Virus record (IMG/VR): IMGVR_UViG_3300025634_000001
Coordinates: 1 to 64,000 of that record
Source: a virus
Length of the DNA: 64,000 nt
Reading direction: 5' to 3' (one strand)
Both the position numbers and the translations under genes were made by a program. The notes below the pieces were generated by a model that saw only the letters and a program-made list of their open reading frames with translations, searched no databases and had not been told where the DNA came from. This document shows, in pieces, positions 15,011 to 22,110 of the stretch (the stretch's first letter is position 1; every line of letters starts with the position of its first letter).

Positions 15011-15115
15011 TTACCGTTCAGTGGGGTACTTCGGGTGACGGCGGGCCACCAGGGCAGTCACCGCGATCACGACGGCCAGCAGGGCGAGCCACAGCCAGTC
15101 CAGGCCCGGGATCAC
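15011..15115 (-). CDS. 34-aa single-span membrane peptide
   Basis: GTG 15115 overlaps the TGA of the upstream gene (GTGA); stop TAA 15013-15011. Almost the whole peptide is one transmembrane helix (WLWLALLAVVIAVTALVA) with a basic tail (RRHPKYPTER). The coupling argues that it is real in spite of its size. Confidence 0.6.
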   Translation of the reverse strand: MIPGLDWLWLALLAVVIAVTALVARRHPKYPTER

Positions 15116-15450
15116 CGCCAACGGTTAGCCTCCCTCGCTGCCGCCCTGGCTTCCCTGCCGCGGCTGGCCTCGGTCCTGATGTGCTCGGCTCCCCACCGGC
15201 CGGCTCCCCAGCGGACAATCCGGCCTCCCTGGCAGCCCGGACATTTACGATGAACCCACGTGAAGACGGCGCCCCTGTGCTCGCCTGTGCCGTTACAGCT
15301 GCCGTGCCTCATCCGCGGATGGACGCGCAGCGACAGGAAGTAGGCGATGAGCAGGCCGATCGCGGCGAGGATCAGGCCGAGGATGCGCCCCGCTATGAAC
15401 CCGAAGGCCAGGATGGCGGCGAGGATGAACGGGAAGTGGTTCTTCTGCAC
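15112..15450 (-). CDS. membrane protein with zinc-ribbon-like tail (112 aa)
   Basis: The GTG start at 15450 has TACCGT 6 bp upstream and no Shine-Dalgarno. Two hydrophobic helices (FILAAILAFGFIAG, LGLILAAIGLLIAYFL) are followed by SCNGTGEHRGAVFTWVHRKCPGC, a C-x-G-T-G...C-x2-C ribbon. Related-looking proteins occur in actinomycete integrative elements and phages. Role unknown. Confidence 0.65.
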   Translation of the reverse strand: MQKNHFPFILAAILAFGFIAGRILGLILAAIGLLIAYFLSLRVHPRMRHGSCNGTGEHRGAVFTWVHRKCPGCQGGRIVRWGAGRWGAEHIRTEASRGREARAAAREANRWR

Positions 15451-15456
15451 ACTCGC

Positions 15457-15462
15457 ACGGTA
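15457..15462 (-). promoter_or_regulatory. -10-like TACCGT for leaderless GTG gene
   Basis: On the minus strand TACCGT ends 6 bp before GTG 15450; this would be an internal promoter of the second leftward operon. Confidence 0.45.
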
Positions 15463-15482
15463 ACCGCGAGTGGCGGGCAGGT

Positions 15483-15620
15483 CTAGGGGGCGCCGCAGGT
15501 GACCAGCGCCGGGTCCAGGGTGATCCGGTCGGTGCTCGGCACCTCGAACGGGGTCAATCCGCAGCAGGGCATCACGCCGCCCTCTGGCGGGCACTGATGG
15601 GTGGTCTCGGTCACGGTCAC
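15483..15620 (-). CDS. small Cys-rich protein (45 aa)
   Basis: GTG 15620 overlaps the TGA of the upstream gene; stop TAG 15485-15483. The peptide has HQCPPEGGVMPCCGLTPFEVP and DRITLDPALVTC. This pattern (C...CCG.TPFE.P..DR.T.DP..VTC) is a recurrent small zinc-binding-like protein of actinomycete phages and elements. No function known. Confidence 0.65.
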   Translation of the reverse strand: MTVTETTHQCPPEGGVMPCCGLTPFEVPSTDRITLDPALVTCGAP

Positions 15621-15742
15621 GTGTCCATCTTCCCCTCTGCTTCCGCCACCGGAGGCTCAGGCGTGTCCTCAGAGGTGCTGCATACCGCAGCGAGGATGAC
15701 AGCAGCAGCGAAAGCGGCAGCGGCGGACGGTCTAGCGGTCAC
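15617..15742 (-). CDS. short lipoprotein-like peptide (41 aa)
   Basis: The start GTG 15742 has AGGAG at 8 bp. A hydrophobic Ala/Val segment ends in LAAVC (residues 17-21), resembling a lipobox with a non-ideal -1 residue. A short acidic tail follows. The stop overlaps the next GTG. It may be a small surface-exposed lipoprotein, e.g. for exclusion, but this is speculative. Confidence 0.5.
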   Translation of the reverse strand: MTARPSAAAAFAAAVILAAVCSTSEDTPEPPVAEAEGKMDT

Positions 15743-15965
15743 GGGGGTCTCCTGTCCTGCCCCCGCGCTCGGCCTGATGCCTGTCGATCGCGGCCTTGAG
15801 CGCGGGCCAGTCGCAGACGTGGATCGTGTCCCACGTGCCGTCGTGGTTGTCCTGGTAGATGCTGAAGCAGTCCTTGTCCTGGTTATCGCCGATGGTGATG
15901 CCGGAGTTGTTCCCGCCGCCTGCTGGCGTGCTGTGGGCGGCGCTGCACTCGGTGGTCTCGGTCAT
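15732..15965 (-). CDS. hypothetical protein (77 aa)
   Basis: Coupled to the upstream gene by ATGA. Gly/Asn-rich N-terminal part (PAGGGNNSGITIGDNQDKD), then an aromatic segment (TWDTIHVCDWPALKAAIDRH). Not recognised. Confidence 0.6.
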   Translation of the reverse strand: MTETTECSAAHSTPAGGGNNSGITIGDNQDKDCFSIYQDNHDGTWDTIHVCDWPALKAAIDRHQAERGGRTGDPRDR

Positions 15966-16330
15966 GGTGTCAGCCCGAGCGCGTCCAGCGCGATGCCGTG
16001 CTCATTCTTGCGATCGCATCCCGCTGCGGGCCAGTCTGACGCCGGGGCGCCGCAGCTCAGGCATGGCCGCATAAGCGCGGCGTACTCGGGGTGCGTCTCC
16101 TGGCCGGCGCAGTCCTCCATGTGAGCGCTGCACTCGCCGAACTCGGCATCCGGAAACGAGGTGTTCCAGCCGAACTCTGGCAGCCCGGCTGTGGCCCGCA
16201 TCTCGTTGGCCAGCGTCTGCAACCGCCCGGCTAGGCCGATCACCATGCGGTTGTGCTGGGATGTGTGCCAGAGGTGGCGCGTCCAGCGGTCGATATCCGC
16301 TGCCGATGCAGTGGTCTCGGTCTCGCTCAT
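15962..16330 (-). CDS. hypothetical Cys-containing protein (122 aa)
   Basis: ATG 16330 overlaps the upstream stop. A helical N-terminal half is followed by ECSAHMEDC and RPCLSCGAPASDWPAAGC, which could form a zinc site. Part of the leftward small-gene operon. Confidence 0.6.
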   Translation of the reverse strand: MSETETTASAADIDRWTRHLWHTSQHNRMVIGLAGRLQTLANEMRATAGLPEFGWNTSFPDAEFGECSAHMEDCAGQETHPEYAALMRPCLSCGAPASDWPAAGCDRKNEHGIALDALGLTP

Positions 16331-16614
16331 AGCCTCGACCTCAGTTCGCGGATCTCGGCCCGCAGGCTGCGGAGCATGAGGCCCTGGAAGTAGCCGCTGA
16401 TGGCCATCGCGGCGACAGTGGCCAGCAAAGCGATTACCTCCCAGCGTTCCAGCGCCGGCCGGGCGATGACCTCAATGACGATCAGGATCACCGCGACTGC
16501 CCCGGTGGCGATGTCGCTGCGCATGATGCCGCGGGCGTTCCGGTTCAGGCGGGTGTCGATCGCCGCTAGCTGCTGGTCGATAGCGGCCAGTCTCGCCGGC
16601 TGATCGTCGGTCAT
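16327..16614 (-). CDS. membrane protein with coiled-coil ends (95 aa)
   Basis: The start ATG 16614 overlaps the DUF6221 gene stop. An N-terminal amphipathic helix (AAIDQQLAAIDTRLNRNARG) precedes two transmembrane segments (ATGAVAVILIVIEVIA, VIALLATVAAMAISGYF) and a short charged C-terminal helix. It could be a small membrane scaffold; no family recognised. Confidence 0.6.
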   Translation of the reverse strand: MTDDQPARLAAIDQQLAAIDTRLNRNARGIMRSDIATGAVAVILIVIEVIARPALERWEVIALLATVAAMAISGYFQGLMLRSLRAEIRELRSRL

Positions 16615-17051
16615 GGTGTTTCGTCTCCTAGCTTCCACTCTGGCCGGTAGTGCGGATGGTCGTTCCAGGCGGCAGCCAGATGCTTCAGCATGTCCGTCCA
16701 GACGCCCCATGCGTTAAGTCCGGGGATGCCGTTGCGGGCTTCATACGTCAGGATCGCCCGCATGGCCGCGACCTCGCGCAGCGTACGGTGCGGATCGTGC
16801 AGGCTCAGCGGAATCATGCGCTCGCGGATGGCCTTGGATGCCCATCGCATAGCATCGGCCTGCCCGTGGCTGTAGGGCGTATCCCGGCAGGGGAAGGTCT
16901 TCCAGTCTTGTTCCTCGCGGAGAGCTTCAATCATGAAATGCTCCTCCATCGCGCCGACCGGATCAGAGGCTGCCCTGCTGGCGCACGCCTCAAGCTCGTC
17001 CAGGCGGGCTGCCAGGAACGCTGCCAGGGAATCTGCGACGGTCTCGGTCAT
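16611..17051 (-). CDS. DUF6221-like protein (146 aa)
   Basis: The layout FLAARLDELEACA near the N-terminus and HDPHRTLREVAAMRAILTYEARN in the middle matches the actinomycete DUF6221 pattern (HDPARVLREVEAKR). Such proteins are frequent in Streptomyces phages and integrative elements; function unknown. Coupled to both neighbours. Confidence 0.7.
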   Translation of the reverse strand: MTETVADSLAAFLAARLDELEACASRAASDPVGAMEEHFMIEALREEQDWKTFPCRDTPYSHGQADAMRWASKAIRERMIPLSLHDPHRTLREVAAMRAILTYEARNGIPGLNAWGVWTDMLKHLAAAWNDHPHYRPEWKLGDETP

Positions 17052-17302
17052 GCTGTCCCGTCCCCCTTCGGCAAGATCTCTTGACAGCGTCGGCAGTACC
17101 GGGTGCCGGGCTCGATCCGCTGCCCGTAGCCGAGGTACGTGACGCGCCCCTTCTCCGCTATGGCCTCGTCGTGCTCGCCGTCCTCGCAGCGTGCGCTCTG
17201 CGCAGCCGCAGCGGCGATCAGGGCGCCGGCCGGATCCAGTCGTGCCCCCACCCGACGGTTGTAGTTGGTGCCGCGCTTGAAGCCGTCCTTGTAGCCGCTC
17301 AC
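17048..17302 (-). CDS. hypothetical zinc-ribbon-like protein (84 aa)
   Basis: The GTG start at 17302 overlaps the TGA of the preceding gene. It begins SGYKDGFKRGTNYNRR and ends with YCRRCQEILPKGD, giving a C-x2-C. Another Cys (ARCEDGEHD) may complete the site. Not recognised further. Confidence 0.6.
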   Translation of the reverse strand: MSGYKDGFKRGTNYNRRVGARLDPAGALIAAAAAQSARCEDGEHDEAIAEKGRVTYLGYGQRIEPGTRYCRRCQEILPKGDGTA

Positions 17303-17448
17303 GGTCTCAGTCTCCCTGGGTCTCGCGCCTGCTCGCCGGTCAGCTTCACCGGCACCGGGGTCATGACCGTCCATGCTGCCACTGCACACGCACGGCAGCA
17401 CCAGCCCTGCTCCTGCCAGTCCTCGGGGTAGCCGGGCTCGGTGGTCAC
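17299..17448 (-). CDS. small protein with CCxxC motif (49 aa)
   Basis: GTG 17448 to TGA 17301-17299, overlapping the next GTG. It contains WCCRACAVAAW near residue 16. The coupling supports it, though the start has no clear ribosome-binding site. Confidence 0.5.
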   Translation of the reverse strand: MTTEPGYPEDWQEQGWCCRACAVAAWTVMTPVPVKLTGEQARDPGRLRP

Positions 17449-17454
17449 GGTGCC

Positions 17455-17916
17455 TCACCCGCCGAACTCGTGCCCGTAGGCGGCAGTCCACGCCTCATCA
17501 AGCGCGTAGGCGACGGTCTCGCGGACCATCGTGTCGCGGACCTCGCTCATGCCAGTCACGGGATGCCCTGCGCGCTTGTGCGGGCGCTCGGCCGCGTCTG
17601 CGGCCATCCGCCCCTTCTCGGCCTGCACCCACGCCAGCACCTCAGCTTCAGGTTCGCTGCGGACTTTGAGCCGGGCCGTCTTCACCATCGCGGCGACGCG
17701 GGCGTTGCCTTCTGCGGTGAACATCGCGAAGTCGTCCGAGTCCGAGTCCCAGGCGGCGTCCCCCGTGACCTTGAAGCCCCAGGGAGCGGCGTCGAGGTTC
17801 ACGTCCGCTGCGGTCTTGCCGGGAGCGCGGTTCCAGTTCGGACCGTCTTCGGGGACGCTCTCCGAGTAGCCCTCCCATGGCTCGTCTACCGGGATCGGCT
17901 CGCTGTCGTCGCTCAT
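17455..17916 (-). CDS. hypothetical acidic protein (153 aa)
   Basis: Starts MSDDSEPIPVDEPWEGYSES; AGGAAG lies just before ATG 17916. The rest is mixed with helices (VLAWVQAEKGRMAADAAERP). No motif found. Confidence 0.6.
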   Translation of the reverse strand: MSDDSEPIPVDEPWEGYSESVPEDGPNWNRAPGKTAADVNLDAAPWGFKVTGDAAWDSDSDDFAMFTAEGNARVAAMVKTARLKVRSEPEAEVLAWVQAEKGRMAADAAERPHKRAGHPVTGMSEVRDTMVRETVAYALDEAWTAAYGHEFGG

Positions 17917-17950
17917 GCTTCCTGCTCTCCTAGGTATGCCCGCGCGAGGT

Positions 17951-18175
17951 TCAAGGCGCAGGCGAGGTGCCCTCGGTCAGCGTGACCACGCACCCGCTGA
18001 TGGTGACGCCGTTGCCGAACGTGACGTCTTGAAGGAACGGGTCGGGGTCGGGCGGGTCGGGAACGTAGTTCTTGCTGACCAGTTCAGCCTCGAATGAGCC
18101 TTCAACGCAGCAGTCACTGAATGTGACCCGGTAGACCTTGCCGATCTCCGCGTCCACGATGGTCTCGGTGGTCAC
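17951..18175 (-). CDS. small beta-rich protein (74 aa)
   Basis: The start GTG 18175 overlaps the end of a start-less open frame (18172-18360). Alternating strands (KVYRVTFSDCCVEGSFEAEL, VTFGNGVTISGCVVTL) suggest a small beta barrel or sandwich. Similar unnamed proteins occur in actinophages. Confidence 0.6.
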   Translation of the reverse strand: MTTETIVDAEIGKVYRVTFSDCCVEGSFEAELVSKNYVPDPPDPDPFLQDVTFGNGVTISGCVVTLTEGTSPAP

Positions 18176-18360
18176 GTCGCCTCGGCTCCCTTCGTTGCCG
18201 CAGGAGCGCCGAAGATCTGGGCAAGATCTTCGCGGCAATGCAAGCAGAGCGCTACCGGCTGATGGCTGCGGCTCAGCTCAAACTTCTGGCAGTGCTCCCG
18301 GGCGGTCGCACGCCCGGCTCTGCTGTTTCCGGGGCTACCTTCGGCCGGGCGCGGCCTCCG
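18172..18360 (-). pseudogene. zinc-finger-like open frame without a usual start
   Basis: The frame is open for 62 codons and its TGA overlaps the next GTG (GTGA), as for real genes here. It reads EHCQKFELSRSHQPVAL then CLHCREDL, a C...C-x2-C site. No ATG or GTG occurs in frame, only CTG and a late TTG. Either it is a decayed gene or it uses an unusual start. Confidence 0.4.
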
Positions 18361-18742
18361 TCACGCCGATGGCCTCGCTCGCCCAGTACTCCCTGAGGCT
18401 GGAGATCAGCCGCCCTTCGAAGGTGAGCACGGCTATCTCCCGCATCCGCTTACGCAAGCCCTGGGCTACATCGTCAAACTCGGCAGACCATTCGGCGATC
18501 GCGGTGGTCCCGTCGAGGTACAGCGCGTCCAGGTGGCACGTGATGTTGGCCTGATCCCGCGCGACCTTCGTCTGCCAGTACTCGCGGATGGCTTCCCGGT
18601 CGGGGATGGGATCGCCCATCACCCTTTCGTGGTACGTCGCGGCCGGGGTGAAGATGGTCGTAATCAGGTCCGGGTCCTGAGACGTCCAGGCCTTGATGTA
18701 GACGCCGATCACCTCGCGTACGTCCTGCTTGGTCAGCCCCAT
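18335..18742 (-). CDS. SnoaL/NTF2-like protein (135 aa)
   Basis: The start ATG 18742 shares a base with the upstream stop (TGATG). The sequence follows the NTF2-like/SnoaL scheme: VREVIGVYIKAWTSQDPDLITTIFTPAATYHERV, then PIPDREAIREYWQTKV and a run of strands (TTAIAEWSAEFD, IAVLTFEGRLISSLREYW). The family includes cyclases, isomerases and binding proteins; here the substrate is unknown. Being coupled to a transcription regulator it may be ligand-linked, which is speculative. Confidence 0.75.
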   Translation of the reverse strand: MGLTKQDVREVIGVYIKAWTSQDPDLITTIFTPAATYHERVMGDPIPDREAIREYWQTKVARDQANITCHLDALYLDGTTAIAEWSAEFDDVAQGLRKRMREIAVLTFEGRLISSLREYWASEAIGVTEAAPGRR

Positions 18743-19521
18743 CAGTCGTCCCCTCTCACGTCCGCCAAGGTCAGCGGAGCACCGTATTCCGAATGTGCCA
18801 TCACCAGGTCGTGCAGCTCGTGCGGGTCGCGCAGCGTGAATCCGGCGGCCGGGATCGGCCCGGTGTCGAGCCGGACCCATCGCCAGAGACTGCCGGAAAC
18901 TTCCACGTCGCTGGCGACTCCCGAATACATGCCCTCCATCACGGTCTCGCCTTGAAGGACGGCCAGCGTCAGTGATCCGAAGTAGCGCGTGTCACTGGTG
19001 TTCATCCACACGCCGACCAGATGGCGGTGACGGAGCTCGGCTTCGATCTCGTTGCGGAACGCCCGTCCGCGGCCCTCGCTGCGGGGCTCCGGTGGATGGT
19101 TCGCGGCGCGGATGCGATTGCCGGGCCCGACGACAACGTGGGCGATGTCGGCGTGATAGTGCGGCTGGCCGGCGTGCATGAACTGGTAGCTGGTGACCCA
19201 CGTCCCGGCCAGTACCTCAGCAGGGAAGGCGGGCGGCACGCCGTCTAGCAGGCGCGCAGAAGTCGCAGGCAGGCTCTGTGTCATCGCCTGACAGAAAACC
19301 ACCAGATCGCCGGGCGGATCCTCATCGGTTTCCCATGCCGTGATGGTCTCCGGGATGACATCCCACTTGGTCCGCTCGCGGATGTACTCGGCGAACTCCG
19401 CGCGGCTCAGGTCAAGCGCGAGGCGTGCCGCAGCAACATGACCGCAGGCAATGCTCAGCCAGTCGGGCTCCCGGTTTACGCCGAGCCCGATGCTGACGAC
19501 TTCGGCGTTACCGCCGCCCAC
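18742..19521 (-). CDS. XRE-like regulator with C-terminal beta domain (~259 aa)
   Basis: The N-terminal region (VAAARLALDLSRAEFAEYIRE...TITAWETDED) is an XRE-type HTH. The C-terminal ~150 residues (LAGTWVTSYQF, ADIAHVVVGPGN, GVWMNTSDTRYFGSLTLAVL, GETVMEGMYSGVASDVEVS, LHDLVMAHSEYGAPLTLAD) match a domain common after XRE domains in Streptomyces regulators. The start is uncertain: GTG 19521 is used, GTG 19548 is possible. It overlaps the winged-helix gene end. DUF397 proteins often partner such regulators, and one is encoded at 13206. Confidence 0.7.
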   Translation of the reverse strand: MGGGNAEVVSIGLGVNREPDWLSIACGHVAAARLALDLSRAEFAEYIRERTKWDVIPETITAWETDEDPPGDLVVFCQAMTQSLPATSARLLDGVPPAFPAEVLAGTWVTSYQFMHAGQPHYHADIAHVVVGPGNRIRAANHPPEPRSEGRGRAFRNEIEAELRHRHLVGVWMNTSDTRYFGSLTLAVLQGETVMEGMYSGVASDVEVSGSLWRWVRLDTGPIPAAGFTLRDPHELHDLVMAHSEYGAPLTLADVRGDD

Positions 19522-19903
19522 CGCCGGCCGCTGCCTCTGCCTGCTCACGACTGCCTCCGCGAGGCTTCCCGGCCACGGTCGCGAGCCGGGCATCCATGCG
19601 CCCGATGCGCTCGCGCAGCTCGTTCAGTTCCTGCCGCATCTCGGCGACTTGATCCTTGAGCGGCCGGTCGTCCAGCCGGGCCGCTGCTGCCTCGTCGGCC
19701 GTGACCCGCACCGTGTAGGGCGCTCCGGGGTGACTCTCCAGGACGCCCGCGCTCACCAGCTCTTTCGTGACCTTGCGGGACGTGGAGTCCGTCGCGCCGG
19801 TCATCTTGCGGATCTGCCCCAGCGTGACCTCGCCGTCGATCTCGCCTGACGCGATCTTGGCCAGGACCGTCTCCGCGATCTGCTGGTACTTCGGTCCGGT
19901 CAT
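19508..19903 (-). CDS. winged-helix (GntR-like) regulator with coiled coil (131 aa)
   Basis: ATG 19903 has AAGGAG at 7 bp. KYQQIAETVLAKIASGEIDGEVTLGQIRKMTGATDSTSRKVTKELVSAGVLESH is a GntR-like winged helix; the C-terminal half has a leucine-spaced coiled coil (VAEMRQELNELRERIGRMDARL). It is the first gene of the second leftward operon and faces the palindrome at 19996-20024, its probable operator. Confidence 0.75.
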   Translation of the reverse strand: MTGPKYQQIAETVLAKIASGEIDGEVTLGQIRKMTGATDSTSRKVTKELVSAGVLESHPGAPYTVRVTADEAAAARLDDRPLKDQVAEMRQELNELRERIGRMDARLATVAGKPRGGSREQAEAAAGGGRR

Positions 19904-19987
19904 GTCGGGGCTCCTTGACGACACTGTGCATCACTGTGCGCTTAGTGGTCACGGTACAGCACACCCCTCCGGCGCGTCTCTCTCGGC

Positions 19988-20024
19988 TTGACACCATGTC
20001 GCCATTGTGACACAGTGGCGACAT
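19988..20024. promoter_or_regulatory. promoter with 29-bp near-perfect palindromic operator
   Basis: ATGTCGCCATTGTG (19996-20009) and CACAGTGGCGACAT (20011-20024) are complementary at 13 of 14 positions around a central A. A consensus TTGACA (19988-19993) stands 17 bp before CACAGT (20011-20016), so the palindrome covers spacer and -10 of a rightward promoter. It lies between the divergent winged-helix and excisionase-like genes. Confidence 0.7.
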
Positions 20025-20063
20025 ACATTCAAACCGATCGTACTCACTAAGTAGGCGGCAACG

Positions 20064-20279
20064 TTGGAAACAGCTGAGTGGCTTAACGCGGCGGAAGTGT
20101 CCGCGCTGTTCGTAGAGGCTGGCCTGTTTCGCGTCCCCCGCAGCACTCTGCGCAGGTGGACCATCACCGGCCGCGTCACCAGCGTGCGCACCGCAGGCGG
20201 ACACCGGCGCTACAAGGGGTCCGCCGTCCGCGCCCTCATCGCCGAGACCTTGAACCCGGCAACTGCGGCGGTGGCCTGA
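20064..20279 (+). CDS. excisionase/MerR-type HTH protein (71 aa)
   Basis: It begins with TTG 20064. WLNAAEVSALFVEAGL, STLRRWTITGRV and RTAGGHRRYKGSAVRALI form the winged HTH of BldC/Xis-like proteins. In AICEs and phages, genes of this kind direct excision or regulate early genes. No integrase is in the window, so the role as excisionase is inferred only from family and size. Confidence 0.75.
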   Translation: METAEWLNAAEVSALFVEAGLFRVPRSTLRRWTITGRVTSVRTAGGHRRYKGSAVRALIAETLNPATAAVA

Positions 20280-20280
20280 G

Positions 20281-20445
20281 ATGCCCGACCTCTACGCCGC
20301 AGGCCGCGAATGGCTCGCCGAGCTTGAGTGGCGCGACGACCCCGACTTCGACACCGTGACCGACTACAAGGTCCGCCGTGTGGTCGACCATCTGCACGAC
20401 GGCGGCTGGGCCGCCTTCGTCCGCGCCGAGATGGCGGTGGCCTGA
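20281..20445 (+). CDS. hypothetical protein (54 aa)
   Basis: ATG 20281 is 2 bp after the previous stop, and the TGA overlaps the next possible ATG. Sequence REWLAELEWRDDPDFDTVTDYKVRRVVDHL suggests one amphipathic helical domain. Small genes like this commonly follow Xis-type genes in actinomycete elements. Confidence 0.6.
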   Translation: MPDLYAAGREWLAELEWRDDPDFDTVTDYKVRRVVDHLHDGGWAAFVRAEMAVA

Positions 20446-20537
20446 TGCTCGCCTCAGACATGCAGAAGGGCCAGCGCGTCAACGCCGGCCCCTCTTACAG
20501 CAATGACCGGCCTCGACCGCCAAGAGGAGACAAGCCA

Positions 20538-20822
20538 ATGCAGACCGTACCATCCGCCCCCGTCACGCAGGCCGACCTAGACCTAGGTGTCCACATGCTG
20601 GCCAGCGCGGGCCACTACCCCTCCGCCATCGCATCGCTTGACGCGGCGGCCATCGTCAAGTCCGGCGCGGACCCGTTTCCCGCCCTCGTCGCTGCCGTCC
20701 TGGCCGACACCCGCCGTCCGCTCACGGATCTCGCGGACTTCCTCCCCGCCGAGGCCTACTACGAGGTCGAGGCCCTGATGTCCGCTGCCGGTTCCGCAGC
20801 GGTACTGGAGGCGAGCCGCTGA
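20538..20822 (+). CDS. hypothetical helical protein (94 aa)
   Basis: AGAGGAG at 8-9 bp decides for ATG 20538; an in-frame ATG at 20445 would add 31 residues. Helical (AIASLDAAAIVKSGADPFPALVAAVLADTRRPLTDLADF). No family recognised. Confidence 0.6.
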   Translation: MQTVPSAPVTQADLDLGVHMLASAGHYPSAIASLDAAAIVKSGADPFPALVAAVLADTRRPLTDLADFLPAEAYYEVEALMSAAGSAAVLEASR

Positions 20823-20941
20823 TGCCCGGCTCCGGCTACACCATCTACGAGCGCTGGCTGCGCGGAGAGCCCGCCACCACCGCCGAGGAACGCTCCCGCT
20901 ACCGCGAGTACGCCTGCGAGCAGAAGGCGGCAACGCCGTGA
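20822..20941 (+). CDS. hypothetical peptide (39 aa)
   Basis: ATG 20822 overlaps the previous TGA by one base, and its own TGA overlaps the next GTG. It reads YTIYERWLRGEPATTAEERSRYREYACEQ, a single amphipathic helix. The tight coupling supports it. Confidence 0.55.
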   Translation: MPGSGYTIYERWLRGEPATTAEERSRYREYACEQKAATP

Positions 20942-21540
20942 ACCGCAGCGACCGCGCAGCGTGGGCCTCGGCCCGGACTCTCGCCGACCTGTGCGAGCTG
21001 ACCGCCCGCTGGCTCGAGGGCACCGTCACCGGGCAGCCCGGCTACTGCGGCCCGTCCGACATCGAGGACCCCAAGCTCGTCCCGCTCCTGGCAGCCCTGA
21101 ACCGGGCCGGGTTCATGACCACGACCAGCCAGGTCGGCCTCATCCAGCACGGCAGCGGGGGGACGCACGCGGAGCAGCGCGCAGCCGTCGAGGGCTTCGC
21201 GTCACCCGAGGTCGCGGCGTGGCTCATCGCCGCCGCGCAGGACGCTGGCCTGTCCGTCGTCGCCTACGACCCGGCCAGCCGCCCCCGCTGGCGCTACCGC
21301 TACGACCGGGCCGTCACCGTGACCCAGGTCAACGGCAGGCGCTTCACGGCGTTCGGCGTCCAGCTCCCCCGCCGCCACATCCGCGACGCGCACATCGGCT
21401 ACGGCGTGTGCGGCCGGGACGCGGTGAAGGCCCTGTGCTCGGCGTGGCAGGTCACGATCATCGACCCTGAATGGGGCCAGGAAACGTTCCTCTGGGACGT
21501 GCTCGCCGCGGCGCTGGCCGAGAACGGGGCATCGTCGTGA
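20938..21540 (+). CDS. DUF6919-like protein (200 aa)
   Basis: The pattern ARTLADLCELTARWLEG, LVPLLAALNRAGFMTTTSQVG and EQRAAVEGFASPEVAAWLIAAAQDAGL matches the DUF6919 proteins found in Streptomyces elements and phages. It starts with GTG overlapping the previous stop and ends overlapping whiB. Function unknown. Confidence 0.75.
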   Translation: MNRSDRAAWASARTLADLCELTARWLEGTVTGQPGYCGPSDIEDPKLVPLLAALNRAGFMTTTSQVGLIQHGSGGTHAEQRAAVEGFASPEVAAWLIAAAQDAGLSVVAYDPASRPRWRYRYDRAVTVTQVNGRRFTAFGVQLPRRHIRDAHIGYGVCGRDAVKALCSAWQVTIIDPEWGQETFLWDVLAAALAENGASS

Positions 21541-21836
21541 ACCCCTACGGAGTCAGCGCCTACCCTGCGACGCTCCCGCTCGACGCCGACGCGGGTGCCG
21601 AAGACCTCGCCTGGCAGGACGACGCGCTCTGCATGCAGGTTGACGGTGACGTCTTCTTCCCTGACAAGGGCCAGCCCAGTGCGCCCGCCAAGCGGGTCTG
21701 CCAGGACTGCCCGGTCAAGGCCGAATGCCTGGAGTACGCGCTGGAGAACGACATCCACCACGGCGTGTGGGGTGGCGAGTCCGAGATGGACCGCCGCCGC
21801 ATCCGTCGCCAGCGGAACAGGCGGTTGCCGGCATGA
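21537..21836 (+). CDS. WhiB-family iron-sulphur regulator (99 aa)
   Basis: The four cluster cysteines are Cys32, Cys55, Cys58 and Cys64 (C-x22-C-x2-C-x5-C), followed by the family turn GVWGG at 76-80 and a basic C-terminus (RRRIRRQRNRR) that contacts DNA. Phage-borne WhiB proteins are known to act on host or phage promoters. The GTG start overlaps the DUF6919 stop (GTGA). Regulation is likely shared with the excisionase-led operon. Confidence 0.92.
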   Translation: MNPYGVSAYPATLPLDADAGAEDLAWQDDALCMQVDGDVFFPDKGQPSAPAKRVCQDCPVKAECLEYALENDIHHGVWGGESEMDRRRIRRQRNRRLPA

Positions 21837-21843
21837 GCCACTC

Positions 21844-22059
21844 TCAGGCGCGCACCTTGCCGAGCTTGTCGCCCCGTCCCGCGACACGCGCGATGAGCTC
21901 GAACTCGCCCCAGTGGGACTCGGCCCACTTGTGGCCCTGGAGCCAGCCGCGGAGCTGCCGTTGCAGCCACGCGGAGTCGTCGGCGTCCCCGGTCACCTGG
22001 AACGTGTCCTCGTGCCGGTTCTTGCGGAGCACATCAAGGTCAAGCGCGCGTGCGGCCAT
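21844..22059 (-). CDS. hypothetical protein (71 aa), antiparallel to neighbours
   Basis: On the minus strand, MAARALDLDVLRKNRHEDTF...WLQRQLRGWLQGHKWAESHWGEFELIARV reads as a plausible folded protein, while the + strand frames here do not. It is convergent with whiB and divergent from 22111. No strong ribosome-binding site was seen. Confidence 0.5.
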   Translation of the reverse strand: MAARALDLDVLRKNRHEDTFQVTGDADDSAWLQRQLRGWLQGHKWAESHWGEFELIARVAGRGDKLGKVRA

Positions 22060-22110
22060 GGCTTCGATGGTAAGCCCGTCCGCCCGATCCGTCACGGGGG
22101 CGAGCGCGTG

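Noticed and set aside
20064-20279. attachment site near the excisionase-like gene
   Set aside because: No integrase, no tRNA-like core and no convincing direct repeat pair in the window.
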